A stretch of DNA of 13,095 nt, taken from assembly GCA_020426065.1 (NCBI GenBank), contig JAGQQT010000055.1:1-13095 (forward strand). The letters are read 5' to 3'. Position 1 is the first letter of the stretch; the number at the start of each line of letters is the position of its first letter. The position numbers and the translations under genes were made by a program. Below the pieces are notes generated by a model. The model was not told the DNA's origin. It searched no databases and saw nothing but the letters and a program-made list of their open reading frames with translations. Below, piece by piece: positions 7,322 to 13,095 of the stretch. The DNA comes from Planctomycetaceae bacterium. GTDB taxonomy: Bacteria; Planctomycetota; Planctomycetia; Planctomycetales; Planctomycetaceae.

Positions 7322-8739
7322 CAGTTCTTTTTCGGTCGGAAGTAATGGGTCGCCTGTCCAAACATGCCTTCAGCGGATTCCATGACGGTTTCCGAGAGCG
7401 TGGGATGGGCGTGAATGCTTTCGGCAATGTCTCGGGCCACGGCAGCTGTTTCCACTGCCAGAACCCCTTCGGCAATCATTTCGCCCGCTCCGGGTCCAAC
7501 AATGCCCATGCCGAGAATCCGTTCTGTTTTCGTATCAAAGATCAGCTTGGTCAGCCCCTCTGTTCGACTGAGAGTCTGTGCCCGTCCCGAGGCCGCCCAG
7601 GGGAAGCGGACGACGGTCACATCCCGTCCATCACGCTCCGCTTCCGCTTCGGTCAAACCACACCAGGCCAGTTCCGGATCAGTAAACACAACGGCCGGAA
7701 TCGCGATCGCATCGAACTCAGCCGGCTCGTTGAGGATTACATCCACGGCAACTTTCGCTTCCCGGGTTGCCTTGTGAGCCAGCATCGGTTCACCTGCAAC
7801 GTCACCAATGGCATAGATGTTGGGATCGGCTGTCTGCTGACGCCGGTTGACTTCAATGAAGCCACGCTCATTGACTACCACCTTCGTTTTTTCCAGTCCA
7901 ATGTTGCCGGCATTGGGCCGCCGTCCGACCGAAACCAGCACTCTGTCAAACGTGGCCTGAGCGGGAGCGTTGGCTCCTTCCAGATCAGCAACGATGCCTT
8001 CGGCGGTGGCGGTCAACTTGTTGACCTTGGTGGAAAGGAAAATGGCATGCAGGTGTTTTTCGAGCATCTTCTGCAACGGTTTGACCAGATCCCGATCCGC
8101 ACCGGGAAGCAGGCCATCGGTCATTTCGACAACGGTGACTTCAGAACCGAGAGCGGCATAAACCGATCCCATCTCCAGGCCGATATAGCCACCACCAATC
8201 ACCAGTAACCGGGAAGGGATATCTTTCAGCTCGAGCGCTCCGGTGGAGTCCATGACGCGGTCATCACCAATGTTGAAGATGCCTGGCATAGCCGGGACAG
8301 ATCCCGTCGCCACAATGGCCGTTTCAAAGGCCAGAGTTTTGGTAGAACCATCCTTGAAGGCCAGCGACATCGTCTGGGAATCGAGGAAGGAACCGCGTGC
8401 TTCCACCAGTTCCACCTTGCGGGCTTTGCACAGTGCACGAATCCCGCCGGTCAAACCCGTCACCACGCCGTTTTTGAAATCCCGCAGTTTGTCGAGATTG
8501 ATTTCCGGCTTAGCGAATGTAATCCCCCACTCGGCAGATTCCTGTGTTTCATTCAGCAGCTTGGCCACGTGCAGCAGAGCTTTGGAGGGAATGCAGCCAC
8601 GGTTCAGACAAACGCCGCCGGGAGCGACATCGTCGTTGACGAGAATGACTTTCTTCCCTTTATCGGCTGCTTCAAAAGCGGCCGGGTAACCTCCCGGTCC
8701 CGCTCCCAGAACGACGATTTCCGCCTGCAGATCTGCCAT
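7321..8739 (-). CDS. lpdA: Dihydrolipoyl dehydrogenase (E3)
   Basis: A 472-residue FAD disulfide oxidoreductase that reoxidises dihydrolipoyl groups on E2 and reduces NAD+, serving pyruvate or 2-oxoglutarate dehydrogenase or the glycine cleavage system. The FAD-binding motif GAGPGG is at 12-17. The redox-active disulfide is C44/C49 in [11 protein letters not shown] second dinucleotide motif, [11 protein letters not shown], binds NAD. The second FAD contact is in [15 protein letters not shown]. The C-terminal HAHPTLSE holds the catalytic pair H445/E450 contributed to the partner subunit. Length is standard. AAGGA (8746-8750) lies 6 nt before the ATG. It sits 120 nt downstream of the E2 gene and overlaps pyrK by one base. 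The adjacent E2 makes a role in a 2-oxoacid dehydrogenase complex the best reading. Confidence 0.97.
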   Translation of the reverse strand: MADLQAEIVVLGAGPGGYPAAFEAADKGKKVILVNDDVAPGGVCLNRGCIPSKALLHVAKLLNETQESAEWGITFAKPEINLDKLRDFKNGVVTGLTGGIRALCKARKVELVEARGSFLDSQTMSLAFKDGSTKTLAFETAIVATGSVPAMPGIFNIGDDRVMDSTGALELKDIPSRLLVIGGGYIGLEMGSVYAALGSEVTVVEMTDGLLPGADRDLVKPLQKMLEKHLHAIFLSTKVNKLTATAEGIVADLEGANAPAQATFDRVLVSVGRRPNAGNIGLEKTKVVVNERGFIEVNRRQQTADPNIYAIGDVAGEPMLAHKATREAKVAVDVILNEPAEFDAIAIPAVVFTDPELAWCGLTEAEAERDGRDVTVVRFPWAASGRAQTLSRTEGLTKLIFDTKTERILGMGIVGPGAGEMIAEGVLAVETAAVARDIAESIHAHPTLSETVMESAEGMFGQATHYFRPKKN

Positions 8740-8783
8740 GACATTTCCTTATCTTCTTCAATCCCGGGGAATGTTTTCTTGCC

Positions 8784-8803
8784 CCGGTCTGCAATGAGAC
8801 CGG
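8784..8803 (-). other. Hairpin in the E2-lpd intercistronic gap
   Basis: CCGGTCT (8784-8790) and AGACCGG (8797-8803) form a perfect 7-bp stem with a 6-nt loop, in the 120-nt gap between the E2 and lpd genes. No T-run follows on the minus strand, so it is not a canonical terminator. It could be an RNA-processing or stability element that sets the E2:E3 ratio, but this is inference. Confidence 0.45.
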
Positions 8804-8859
8804 CAGACTTATTTCCCGAGCAAATTTCTACTGAGACCCAAAACCAGTTGCCGCTTTAC

Positions 8860-10167
8860 TCAACATTCGGAAAGCAGAGTAAACGGATCGGACAACAGTG
8901 CAGACAGCTTCACGATGAAGCGTGCCGCATCGGCCCCGTTGATCACTCGATGATCGTATGAGAGTGAGAGCGGCAGGATGAGGCGTTCTTCCAGTTCGCC
9001 ATCAATCAGTTTCAACTGCTGTTGACCTCTGGACATTCCCAGGATGGCCACTTCAGGATAACTGACAATCGGTGTGAAGCCGGTGCCGCCAATGCCTCCC
9101 AGATTGGTAATTGTGAAGGTGCTTCCCTTCATTTCCGCTACGCTCAACTTGCGATCACGAGCTTTGACGGCCAGTTCGGTAACTTCGAGGGCAATCTGAA
9201 GGAGAGATTTTTTATCGGCATTTCTCACCACCGGTACCACCAGCCCAATCGGGGTATCGACGGCAATTCCGATGTTGTAGTAATCCTTGTAAACGATTTC
9301 GTCTGTCAGCGGATCGAGGCTGGCGTTGAACTTGGGGAAGGTTTTCAGGGCGGTCACCACCGCTTTGACGGCGATTGCGGTCATGGTCACCTTGGGACCG
9401 TTCTTCCCGGTGCCCATCAGGAACTGCTTACGGGCCAGTTCGATATCCGTGATGTCAGCCAGATCCTGCTGGGTGACGTGCGGAATCACGTTCCACGATG
9501 TGGTGAGATGCTGGGCGGCGGTCTTGCCAACTTTGTTGAGGGCTTCGCGATGCGTCGGCCCGAATTCGGTAAAATCGGGCAGCGGTGGAGGTGTCAGACT
9601 TCCACCACCTGAACCCCCGGAAGGAGCGGTGAGGCGGGCTTTGACGTAAGCCTGAACATCTTCCTGGGAAATGCGTCCGCCGGGACCAGATCCGTTGACC
9701 TGATACAGATCGACTCCGAGGTCACGTGCCAACCGACGTGTTGCCGGTCCAGCTGGAGCGGGGGGACGATCTTTTCCACCGGTTGAAGGAGCAGCAGCAG
9801 TCACTGCTGGAGCAGGAGCTTTTGCCGCTGGTTTTGGTTCCGCAGCAGGTGCAGGTGTTGAGGCGGAGGCGGCCGGTTTGGATTCCGGTTTATCCTCTTT
9901 GGCGGGTGCTTTGGCGGCGGGAGCCCCTGCTCCTTCTTCGATGGTCAGCAGAACCGCTCCAATGGGAACGGAATCTCCGGCTTTGACATGGACTTTGAGG
10001 ACGGTTCCGGCATATGGACATTCGATTTCCGCCAGGGCCTTTTCAGTCTCCACTTCGGCGACGATCTGGTTTTTGGTAATCACATCTCCCTCGGAGACAT
10101 GGATTTCCGCGACATCCGCCGTTTCCACACCTTCCGAAACTTCCGGGAGTTTAAATTCAATAGCCAT
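8860..10167 (-). CDS. pdhC: Dihydrolipoamide acetyltransferase (E2) of a 2-oxoacid dehydrogenase complex
   Basis: A 435-residue E2 that forms the complex core and moves acyl groups from lipoyl-lysine to CoA. One lipoyl domain spans about residues 3-77 with the lipoylation lysine K43 ([10 protein letters not shown]). An Ala/Pro/Lys-rich flexible linker covers about 80-138. The peripheral-subunit-binding domain is at about 137-174 ([13 protein letters not shown], then [11 protein letters not shown]). The catalytic domain, from about 205, ends with [16 protein letters not shown]406 is the catalytic histidine, and N410 replaces the more common Asp, a variant known in functional acetyltransferases such as that of Azotobacter. 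Acetyltransferase is favoured over succinyltransferase, but substrate cannot be fixed by eye. The ATG at 10167 follows a GGATGGA stretch that is only a weak Shine-Dalgarno. E3 lies downstream; no E1 gene is adjacent, which is unusual. A -10-like TATACT is about 136 nt upstream. Confidence 0.95.
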   Translation of the reverse strand: MAIEFKLPEVSEGVETADVAEIHVSEGDVITKNQIVAEVETEKALAEIECPYAGTVLKVHVKAGDSVPIGAVLLTIEEGAGAPAAKAPAKEDKPESKPAASASTPAPAAEPKPAAKAPAPAVTAAAPSTGGKDRPPAPAGPATRRLARDLGVDLYQVNGSGPGGRISQEDVQAYVKARLTAPSGGSGGGSLTPPPLPDFTEFGPTHREALNKVGKTAAQHLTTSWNVIPHVTQQDLADITDIELARKQFLMGTGKNGPKVTMTAIAVKAVVTALKTFPKFNASLDPLTDEIVYKDYYNIGIAVDTPIGLVVPVVRNADKKSLLQIALEVTELAVKARDRKLSVAEMKGSTFTITNLGGIGGTGFTPIVSYPEVAILGMSRGQQQLKLIDGELEERLILPLSLSYDHRVINGADAARFIVKLSALLSDPFTLLSEC

Positions 10168-10302
10168 TCCATCCGTCTTTCTGAGTTGAACGTCTCGACC
10201 TGAACCGCCTGGAGTCCCCTGTCAGGGCTGGAGAGGGGCGGAAATTGTATTTCGGGCTGTTGGACCTTCATCGACCCGATCATTCAGGATCAATGCCCAG
10301 TT

Positions 10303-10308
10303 AGTATA
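10303..10308 (-). promoter_or_regulatory. Candidate -10 element upstream of the E2-lpd-pyrK cluster
   Basis: TATACT on the minus strand matches the housekeeping -10 consensus at five of six positions and lies about 136 nt before the E2 start. A matching -35 is poor: the best is TTTCGG, 16 nt upstream. The leader holds short complementary G/C runs, such as CCCCT with AGGGG, that could fold. A promoter is expected here because the upstream Nudix gene ends 256 nt away, but this hexamer is only suggestive. Confidence 0.4.
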
Positions 10309-10423
10309 ACTGAACCCGATTTTCCCGAAAGTTAGCAGGGCCAAGTCCTTTGGAAAACCCCTGATCAATCGGCAGCAACTGATCTGATCCTGCCAGCGAA
10401 TCGCTTTGAACGGCTCCAGACCG

Positions 10424-11035
10424 TCATTCCGTTTCGTCCGGGCTCCGCTGAGAACAGGTCTGCGATTTTTGAGCAGACTTCAGGCAGGGAGGACTGGCCA
10501 CGGTCGCCACATCTTCTGCAGGAACCGTGAATGCGGGAAAGGTCGCCAGATCTTTTGACTCGTAATAATGCCGGAGTGCCCAGCGGTTGGAGAGAAAGGC
10601 CAGTTCGTCCCAGGGGATATCATCCCAGTCGAATAGCTGAACATCCAGACTCTCCGGCCCCGGCGAGAACTCTGGAGCCGTCAGATGCCCCCGATAAATC
10701 AGATGCACCTGACCTGCCCTGGGAATTGAGTACACGCCCAGCAGGGTCTCCACTTCAACCAGGACCCGAGCCTCTTCCCAGGCTTCTCGGGCCGCTCCCT
10801 GTTCAGCTGTTTCGAGCAATTCCATGAATCCAGCGGGGATCGTCCAATAACCACTGCGTGGTTCAATGGCCCGTTTGCAGAGCAGCAGTTTGTTTTGCCA
10901 GGTGGCTACCACACCGACAATGATTTTGGGATTGTCGTAATGGATCCAGCCACACTGATTGCAGATCAGCCGTTCCCGATCGTCTCCATCCGGAACTTTT
11001 TTCTCAAAATGATCAGGAGGAAGATAAGACACCAC
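10424..11035 (-). CDS. Nudix hydrolase with partial N-terminal zinc ribbon
   Basis: A 203-residue Nudix-family pyrophosphohydrolase, a class that cleaves nucleoside diphosphates linked to another group, with Mg2+ or Mn2+. The Nudix box GX5EX7REUXEEXGU is at residues 69-91 with all metal-site residues (G69, E75, R83, E84, E87, E88), but the late glycine is R90. Before it come CNQCG (C25, C28) and HYDNPK, typical of the Nudix_N_2 ribbon. Relatives usually carry an earlier CxxC as well; here it is absent, and an in-frame TAA five codons upstream excludes a longer start. The GTG start at 11035 is well placed, with AAGGGGA (11042-11048) 6 nt upstream. The last 25 residues look unstructured. The DUF3467 gene ends 24 nt upstream, so the two are probably co-transcribed. 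Substrate is unknown; NADH, ADP-ribose or nucleotide sugars are all possible. Confidence 0.92.
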   Translation of the reverse strand: MVSYLPPDHFEKKVPDGDDRERLICNQCGWIHYDNPKIIVGVVATWQNKLLLCKRAIEPRSGYWTIPAGFMELLETAEQGAAREAWEEARVLVEVETLLGVYSIPRAGQVHLIYRGHLTAPEFSPGPESLDVQLFDWDDIPWDELAFLSNRWALRHYYESKDLATFPAFTVPAEDVATVASPPCLKSAQKSQTCSQRSPDETE

Positions 11036-11041
11036 GCTTTG

Positions 11042-11048
11042 TCCCCTT
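11042..11048 (-). promoter_or_regulatory. Ribosome binding site deciding the GTG start of the Nudix gene
   Basis: AAGGGGA on the minus strand lies 6 nt before the GTG at 11035. It supports a non-ATG start and a protein that truly lacks the first half of the usual zinc ribbon. Confidence 0.7.
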
Positions 11049-11059
11049 TACTCAGTCAA

Positions 11060-11788
11060 TCACGAATCCAAATCCGATTCCGGGGACGGTGGTGGTGGCG
11101 GTGACTGTTGCCGTTTGCAGAACTGATCAAACGAATGACTCATCGATTTCAGCAAGGGAGGCACCTGCGGGATGGCCATGAATACGCGTGCGTTCACACT
11201 TGATTTGGGATAAATGTTGGTGACAAAGTCGAAGCAGAACTCCGTAGGAGAATAGCGTAACAGGACGGCATTGGCGTAAGCACCACCCAGCAGGCTGTCA
11301 TCCAGTTTCAGATCATCATAAATCTCGTCAATCGGCGGGGCAGACTTGCTGCCTGGAGCAGAGCCGGAATCCATACTGGAAGGTCCGATCTGGCCGACAA
11401 ATCCTCCCGGGGTGCTCTCCGCGTTTTGTTGTTCCGCGGAGGGCGCAGCTTTCGGAGCAGCCTTGGGAATCTCGGTGATGGGGCCGAACTGCTGCTCGTA
11501 GTGGGCCAGGCTTTCCCGCAACGCTTTGACAAACTGCCCGACAACCGGAATTGGCAGGACTACGCGAGTCATTACCCGGTCCGGCTTGCCCATCCTGACA
11601 ATAAAATCGAGGACGAATTCGAACTGACCGCTCAGAATGATGGCCGCATTGGCAAACACCCCCTGAGCGGTATCAGCCTGGATGCGAGCCGTCACCGCTC
11701 GATGCTGAAACTCCGCATGCAGCGGAACGTTCGATTCGTTAACATCTTCCCTGTCAGGTTCGGGTTCATTCATTCCGGAATCAGTCAT
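11060..11788 (-). CDS. Protein with two tandem DUF3467 domains
   Basis: A 242-residue protein of unknown function, numbered here from the ATG at 11788. Two copies of a DUF3467-like unit are visible: about 40-101 (QGVFANAAIIL, FEFVLDFI, TRVVLPIP, LRESLAHYEQQ) and about 168-226 (GGAYANAVLL, TEFCFDFV, ARVFMAIP, SMSHSFDQF). Both keep the signature G-x-ANAxxxxxxxxEFxxDF and the later AR/TR-V-PIP strand and helix. A disordered Ala/Pro/Ser/Gly-rich linker of about 65 residues joins them. The N-terminus is acidic and the C-terminus Pro-rich (SPPPPPSPESDLDS). DUF3467 proteins I know of are usually about 100 residues with one copy. The start is uncertain: TTG at 11803 and ATG at 11773 also fit. There is no signal peptide or membrane segment, so it is probably cytoplasmic. 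It precedes the Nudix gene and is divergent from a HerA-like ATPase. Confidence 0.85.
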   Translation of the reverse strand: MTDSGMNEPEPDREDVNESNVPLHAEFQHRAVTARIQADTAQGVFANAAIILSGQFEFVLDFIVRMGKPDRVMTRVVLPIPVVGQFVKALRESLAHYEQQFGPITEIPKAAPKAAPSAEQQNAESTPGGFVGQIGPSSMDSGSAPGSKSAPPIDEIYDDLKLDDSLLGGAYANAVLLRYSPTEFCFDFVTNIYPKSSVNARVFMAIPQVPPLLKSMSHSFDQFCKRQQSPPPPPSPESDLDS

Positions 11789-11821
11789 ACCATTGCAACA
11801 CAAACGGGATTATCTCCATTA

Positions 11822-11850
11822 TCTATAGCCGATCCTGCGTGTTGTTTGAA
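11822..11850 (-). promoter_or_regulatory. Candidate promoter of the DUF3467-Nudix unit
   Basis: On the minus strand, TTCAAA (11845-11850) and TATAGA (11822-11827) are separated by exactly 17 nt, close to the housekeeping -35/-10 consensus. Transcription would start near 11815, leaving a leader of about 27 nt before the ATG at 11788. The inverted repeat TTGAA-GT-TTCAA (11846-11857) overlaps the -35 and could be an operator. This is a by-eye match. Confidence 0.5.
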
Positions 11851-11918
11851 GTTTCAACTCCAATCGGTTCTTTATTCGCTTCAATTTCTTTTCTCTGATC
11901 TGTACGAAAAACGACATC

Positions 11919-13095
11919 ATGACTGTGCCAAATTATGAAAAGCTGGGTGTGTTCTACCTGGGACGTGAGTGCGATCTTGAAACAGATGAACTGAAACGGG
12001 ATCTGGTGTTGTATGACAGCAAAGATCTCACCACCCATGCGGTGTGTGTGGGGATGACCGGTAGCGGAAAAACCGGACTCTGCCTCTCGCTGCTGGAAGA
12101 AGCAGCGATCGACAACATTCCCGTCATTGCCATCGATCCAAAAGGGGATCTCGGCAACCTGCTGCTGACGTTTCCGGATCTGGCACCGTCGGATTTTGCA
12201 CCCTGGGTTGATCAGGGAGAAGCCCAGCGTAAGGGGCAAACCGTGGAAGAGTTTGCTGCCGCCACCGCCAGCAAATGGCGCGAAGGTCTGGGAGAATGGG
12301 ACCAGACTGCTGAGCGGATCAAGATGTTTCGGGATGCGGTGGACCTGGCCATTTATACGCCTGGTTCCGATGCCGGTCTGCCGGTTTCGGTCGTGCAATC
12401 GTTCGCTGCTCCTAATCCCCAGGTGATGCAGGATGGCGATGCCTTCCGGGATCGGGTGATGTCTGCGGTTTCGAGCCTGCTGGCGCTGTTAAGAATCGAT
12501 GCCGATCCAATCAGCAGTCGGGAACACATTCTGCTCTCCAATATTCTCACCGTCGCCTGGAAACAGGGCCGAAACCTGACCATTCCGGAAATCCTGCGGG
12601 AAATCCAGAAGCCACCTTTCGATAAAGTCGGTTTCCTGGATCTCGATACGTTCTTCCCTGAGAAGGACCGGTTTCAATTTTCGATTCTGGTCAACAATCT
12701 GCTCGCTTCACCCGGGTTTGCCAGCTGGATGCACGGGGAAGCTCTCAATATCGAGCGGTTGCTGATGACCCGTGAAGGGAAGCCCCGGATCTCGATCATG
12801 TCGATTGCACATCTCTCGGATTCCGAGCGGATGTTCTTCGTCACGATTCTGCTCAACGAACTGCTTTCCTGGGTTCGCAGTCAGCCCGGAACGACATCTC
12901 TGCGGGCCATCCTTTATATGGATGAAGTCTTCGGCTACTTCCCCCCCACAGCGAATCCTCCCAGTAAACTGCCAATGCTGACCCTGCTGAAGCAGGCTCG
13001 CGCCTTTGGAGTGGGTGTTGTGCTGGCAACCCAGAACCCGGTTGACCTCGATTATAAAGGACTGTCCAACACCGGGACCTGGTTCCTGGGACGAT
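11919..13095 (+). CDS. HerA/DUF87-type P-loop ATPase (3' end cut by window)
   Basis: The first 392 codons of a P-loop ATPase of the HerA/FtsK/VirB4 group, whose members form hexameric rings that move DNA or protein. The Walker A motif GMTGSGKTG is at residues 45-53 (K51). [13 protein letters not shown] follows, typical of the HerA/DUF87 type. The Walker B is [10 protein letters not shown], with D335 and the catalytic E336. The sensor-like [23 protein letters not shown] near the cut is also characteristic. An insertion of roughly 200 residues lies between the Walker motifs. There is no signal peptide or membrane segment in the visible part. The ATG at 11919 begins [16 protein letters not shown], which reads as a natural N-terminus, but no Shine-Dalgarno is visible. 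The DUF3467 gene is divergent, 130 nt away. Family membership is firm; whether it serves DNA repair, conjugation or defence cannot be told here. Confidence 0.93.
   Translation, partial: MTVPNYEKLGVFYLGRECDLETDELKRDLVLYDSKDLTTHAVCVGMTGSGKTGLCLSLLEEAAIDNIPVIAIDPKGDLGNLLLTFPDLAPSDFAPWVDQGEAQRKGQTVEEFAAATASKWREGLGEWDQTAERIKMFRDAVDLAIYTPGSDAGLPVSVVQSFAAPNPQVMQDGDAFRDRVMSAVSSLLALLRIDADPISSREHILLSNILTVAWKQGRNLTIPEILREIQKPPFDKVGFLDLDTFFPEKDRFQFSILVNNLLASPGFASWMHGEALNIERLLMTREGKPRISIMSIAHLSDSERMFFVTILLNELLSWVRSQPGTTSLRAILYMDEVFGYFPPTANPPSKLPMLTLLKQARAFGVGVVLATQNPVDLDYKGLSNTGTWFLGR

Noticed and set aside
7099..8208. A 369-codon plus-strand open frame opposite pyrK and lpd
   Set aside because: It lies antisense to two genes with complete catalytic motifs, and its translation shows no recognisable domain. 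Long antisense frames are common opposite GC-rich coding sequence.
9022..9612. A 196-codon plus-strand open frame opposite the E2 catalytic domain
   Set aside because: It is antisense to well-conserved E2 sequence, with no domain or ribosome binding site.
9726..9990. Repetitive GC-rich stretch considered as a DNA repeat
   Set aside because: It encodes the Ala/Pro/Lys-rich interdomain linker of E2, so the repetition comes from protein composition.
10092..10167. Asn instead of Asp after DHRVI in E2 (N410, encoded near 8938) considered as loss of catalysis
   Set aside because: DHRVING occurs in functional acetyltransferases such as that of Azotobacter, so it is a natural variant. The interval given is only the gene's 5' end.
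11823..12398. A 191-codon minus-strand open frame opposite the HerA-like ATPase
   Set aside because: It overlaps the Walker A region of a clear ATPase gene and has no recognisable similarity.

Overview
The window looks like chromosomal DNA of a planctomycete; this is inferred from gene content, with no rRNA or marker gene to confirm it. Three things point there: an ECF sigma factor directly upstream of a membrane Ser/Thr kinase carrying its own N-terminal HxxxCxxC zinc motif, a type III glutamine synthetase, and a FloA-like flotillin fragment. GC content looks moderate. I see no rRNA, tRNA, CRISPR array, insertion sequence, integrase or phage gene. Every real gene appears intact except the two cut by the window edges.

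Layout. (1) 1-3117, minus strand: an ECF sigma factor gene followed by a long Ser/Thr protein kinase gene that runs off the left edge, together a signalling pair. (2) 3118-5893, plus strand: a regulatory region with a convincing sigma-54 (-24/-12) promoter candidate, a type III glutamine synthetase gene, and an intrinsic terminator. (3) 6024-10167, minus strand: a four-gene cluster in the order E2 (dihydrolipoamide acetyltransferase), dihydrolipoyl dehydrogenase, PyrK-like FAD/[2Fe-2S] electron-transfer subunit, and a 127-residue membrane protein resembling only the N-terminal part of flotillin FloA. Dihydrolipoyl dehydrogenase and PyrK overlap by one base. No E1 gene is adjacent. (4) 10424-11788, minus strand: a gene with two DUF3467 domains followed 24 nt (from its stop) by a Nudix hydrolase gene. 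(5) 11919-13095, plus strand: a HerA/DUF87-type ATPase, divergent from the DUF3467 gene and cut by the right edge.

How the genes work together. The sigma/kinase pair probably links a membrane signal to transcription, with the kinase's zinc motif as a candidate docking site for the sigma factor. Glutamine synthetase assimilates ammonium, and its sigma-54 promoter suggests nitrogen control. The E2/Lpd/PyrK cluster joins 2-oxoacid oxidation to a flavin/iron-sulfur reductase. The least explained parts are the stand-alone FloA N-terminal protein and the divergent tandem-DUF3467/HerA ATPase module; these are the best candidates for undescribed biology. Domain names rest on motif recognition, because no search could be run.
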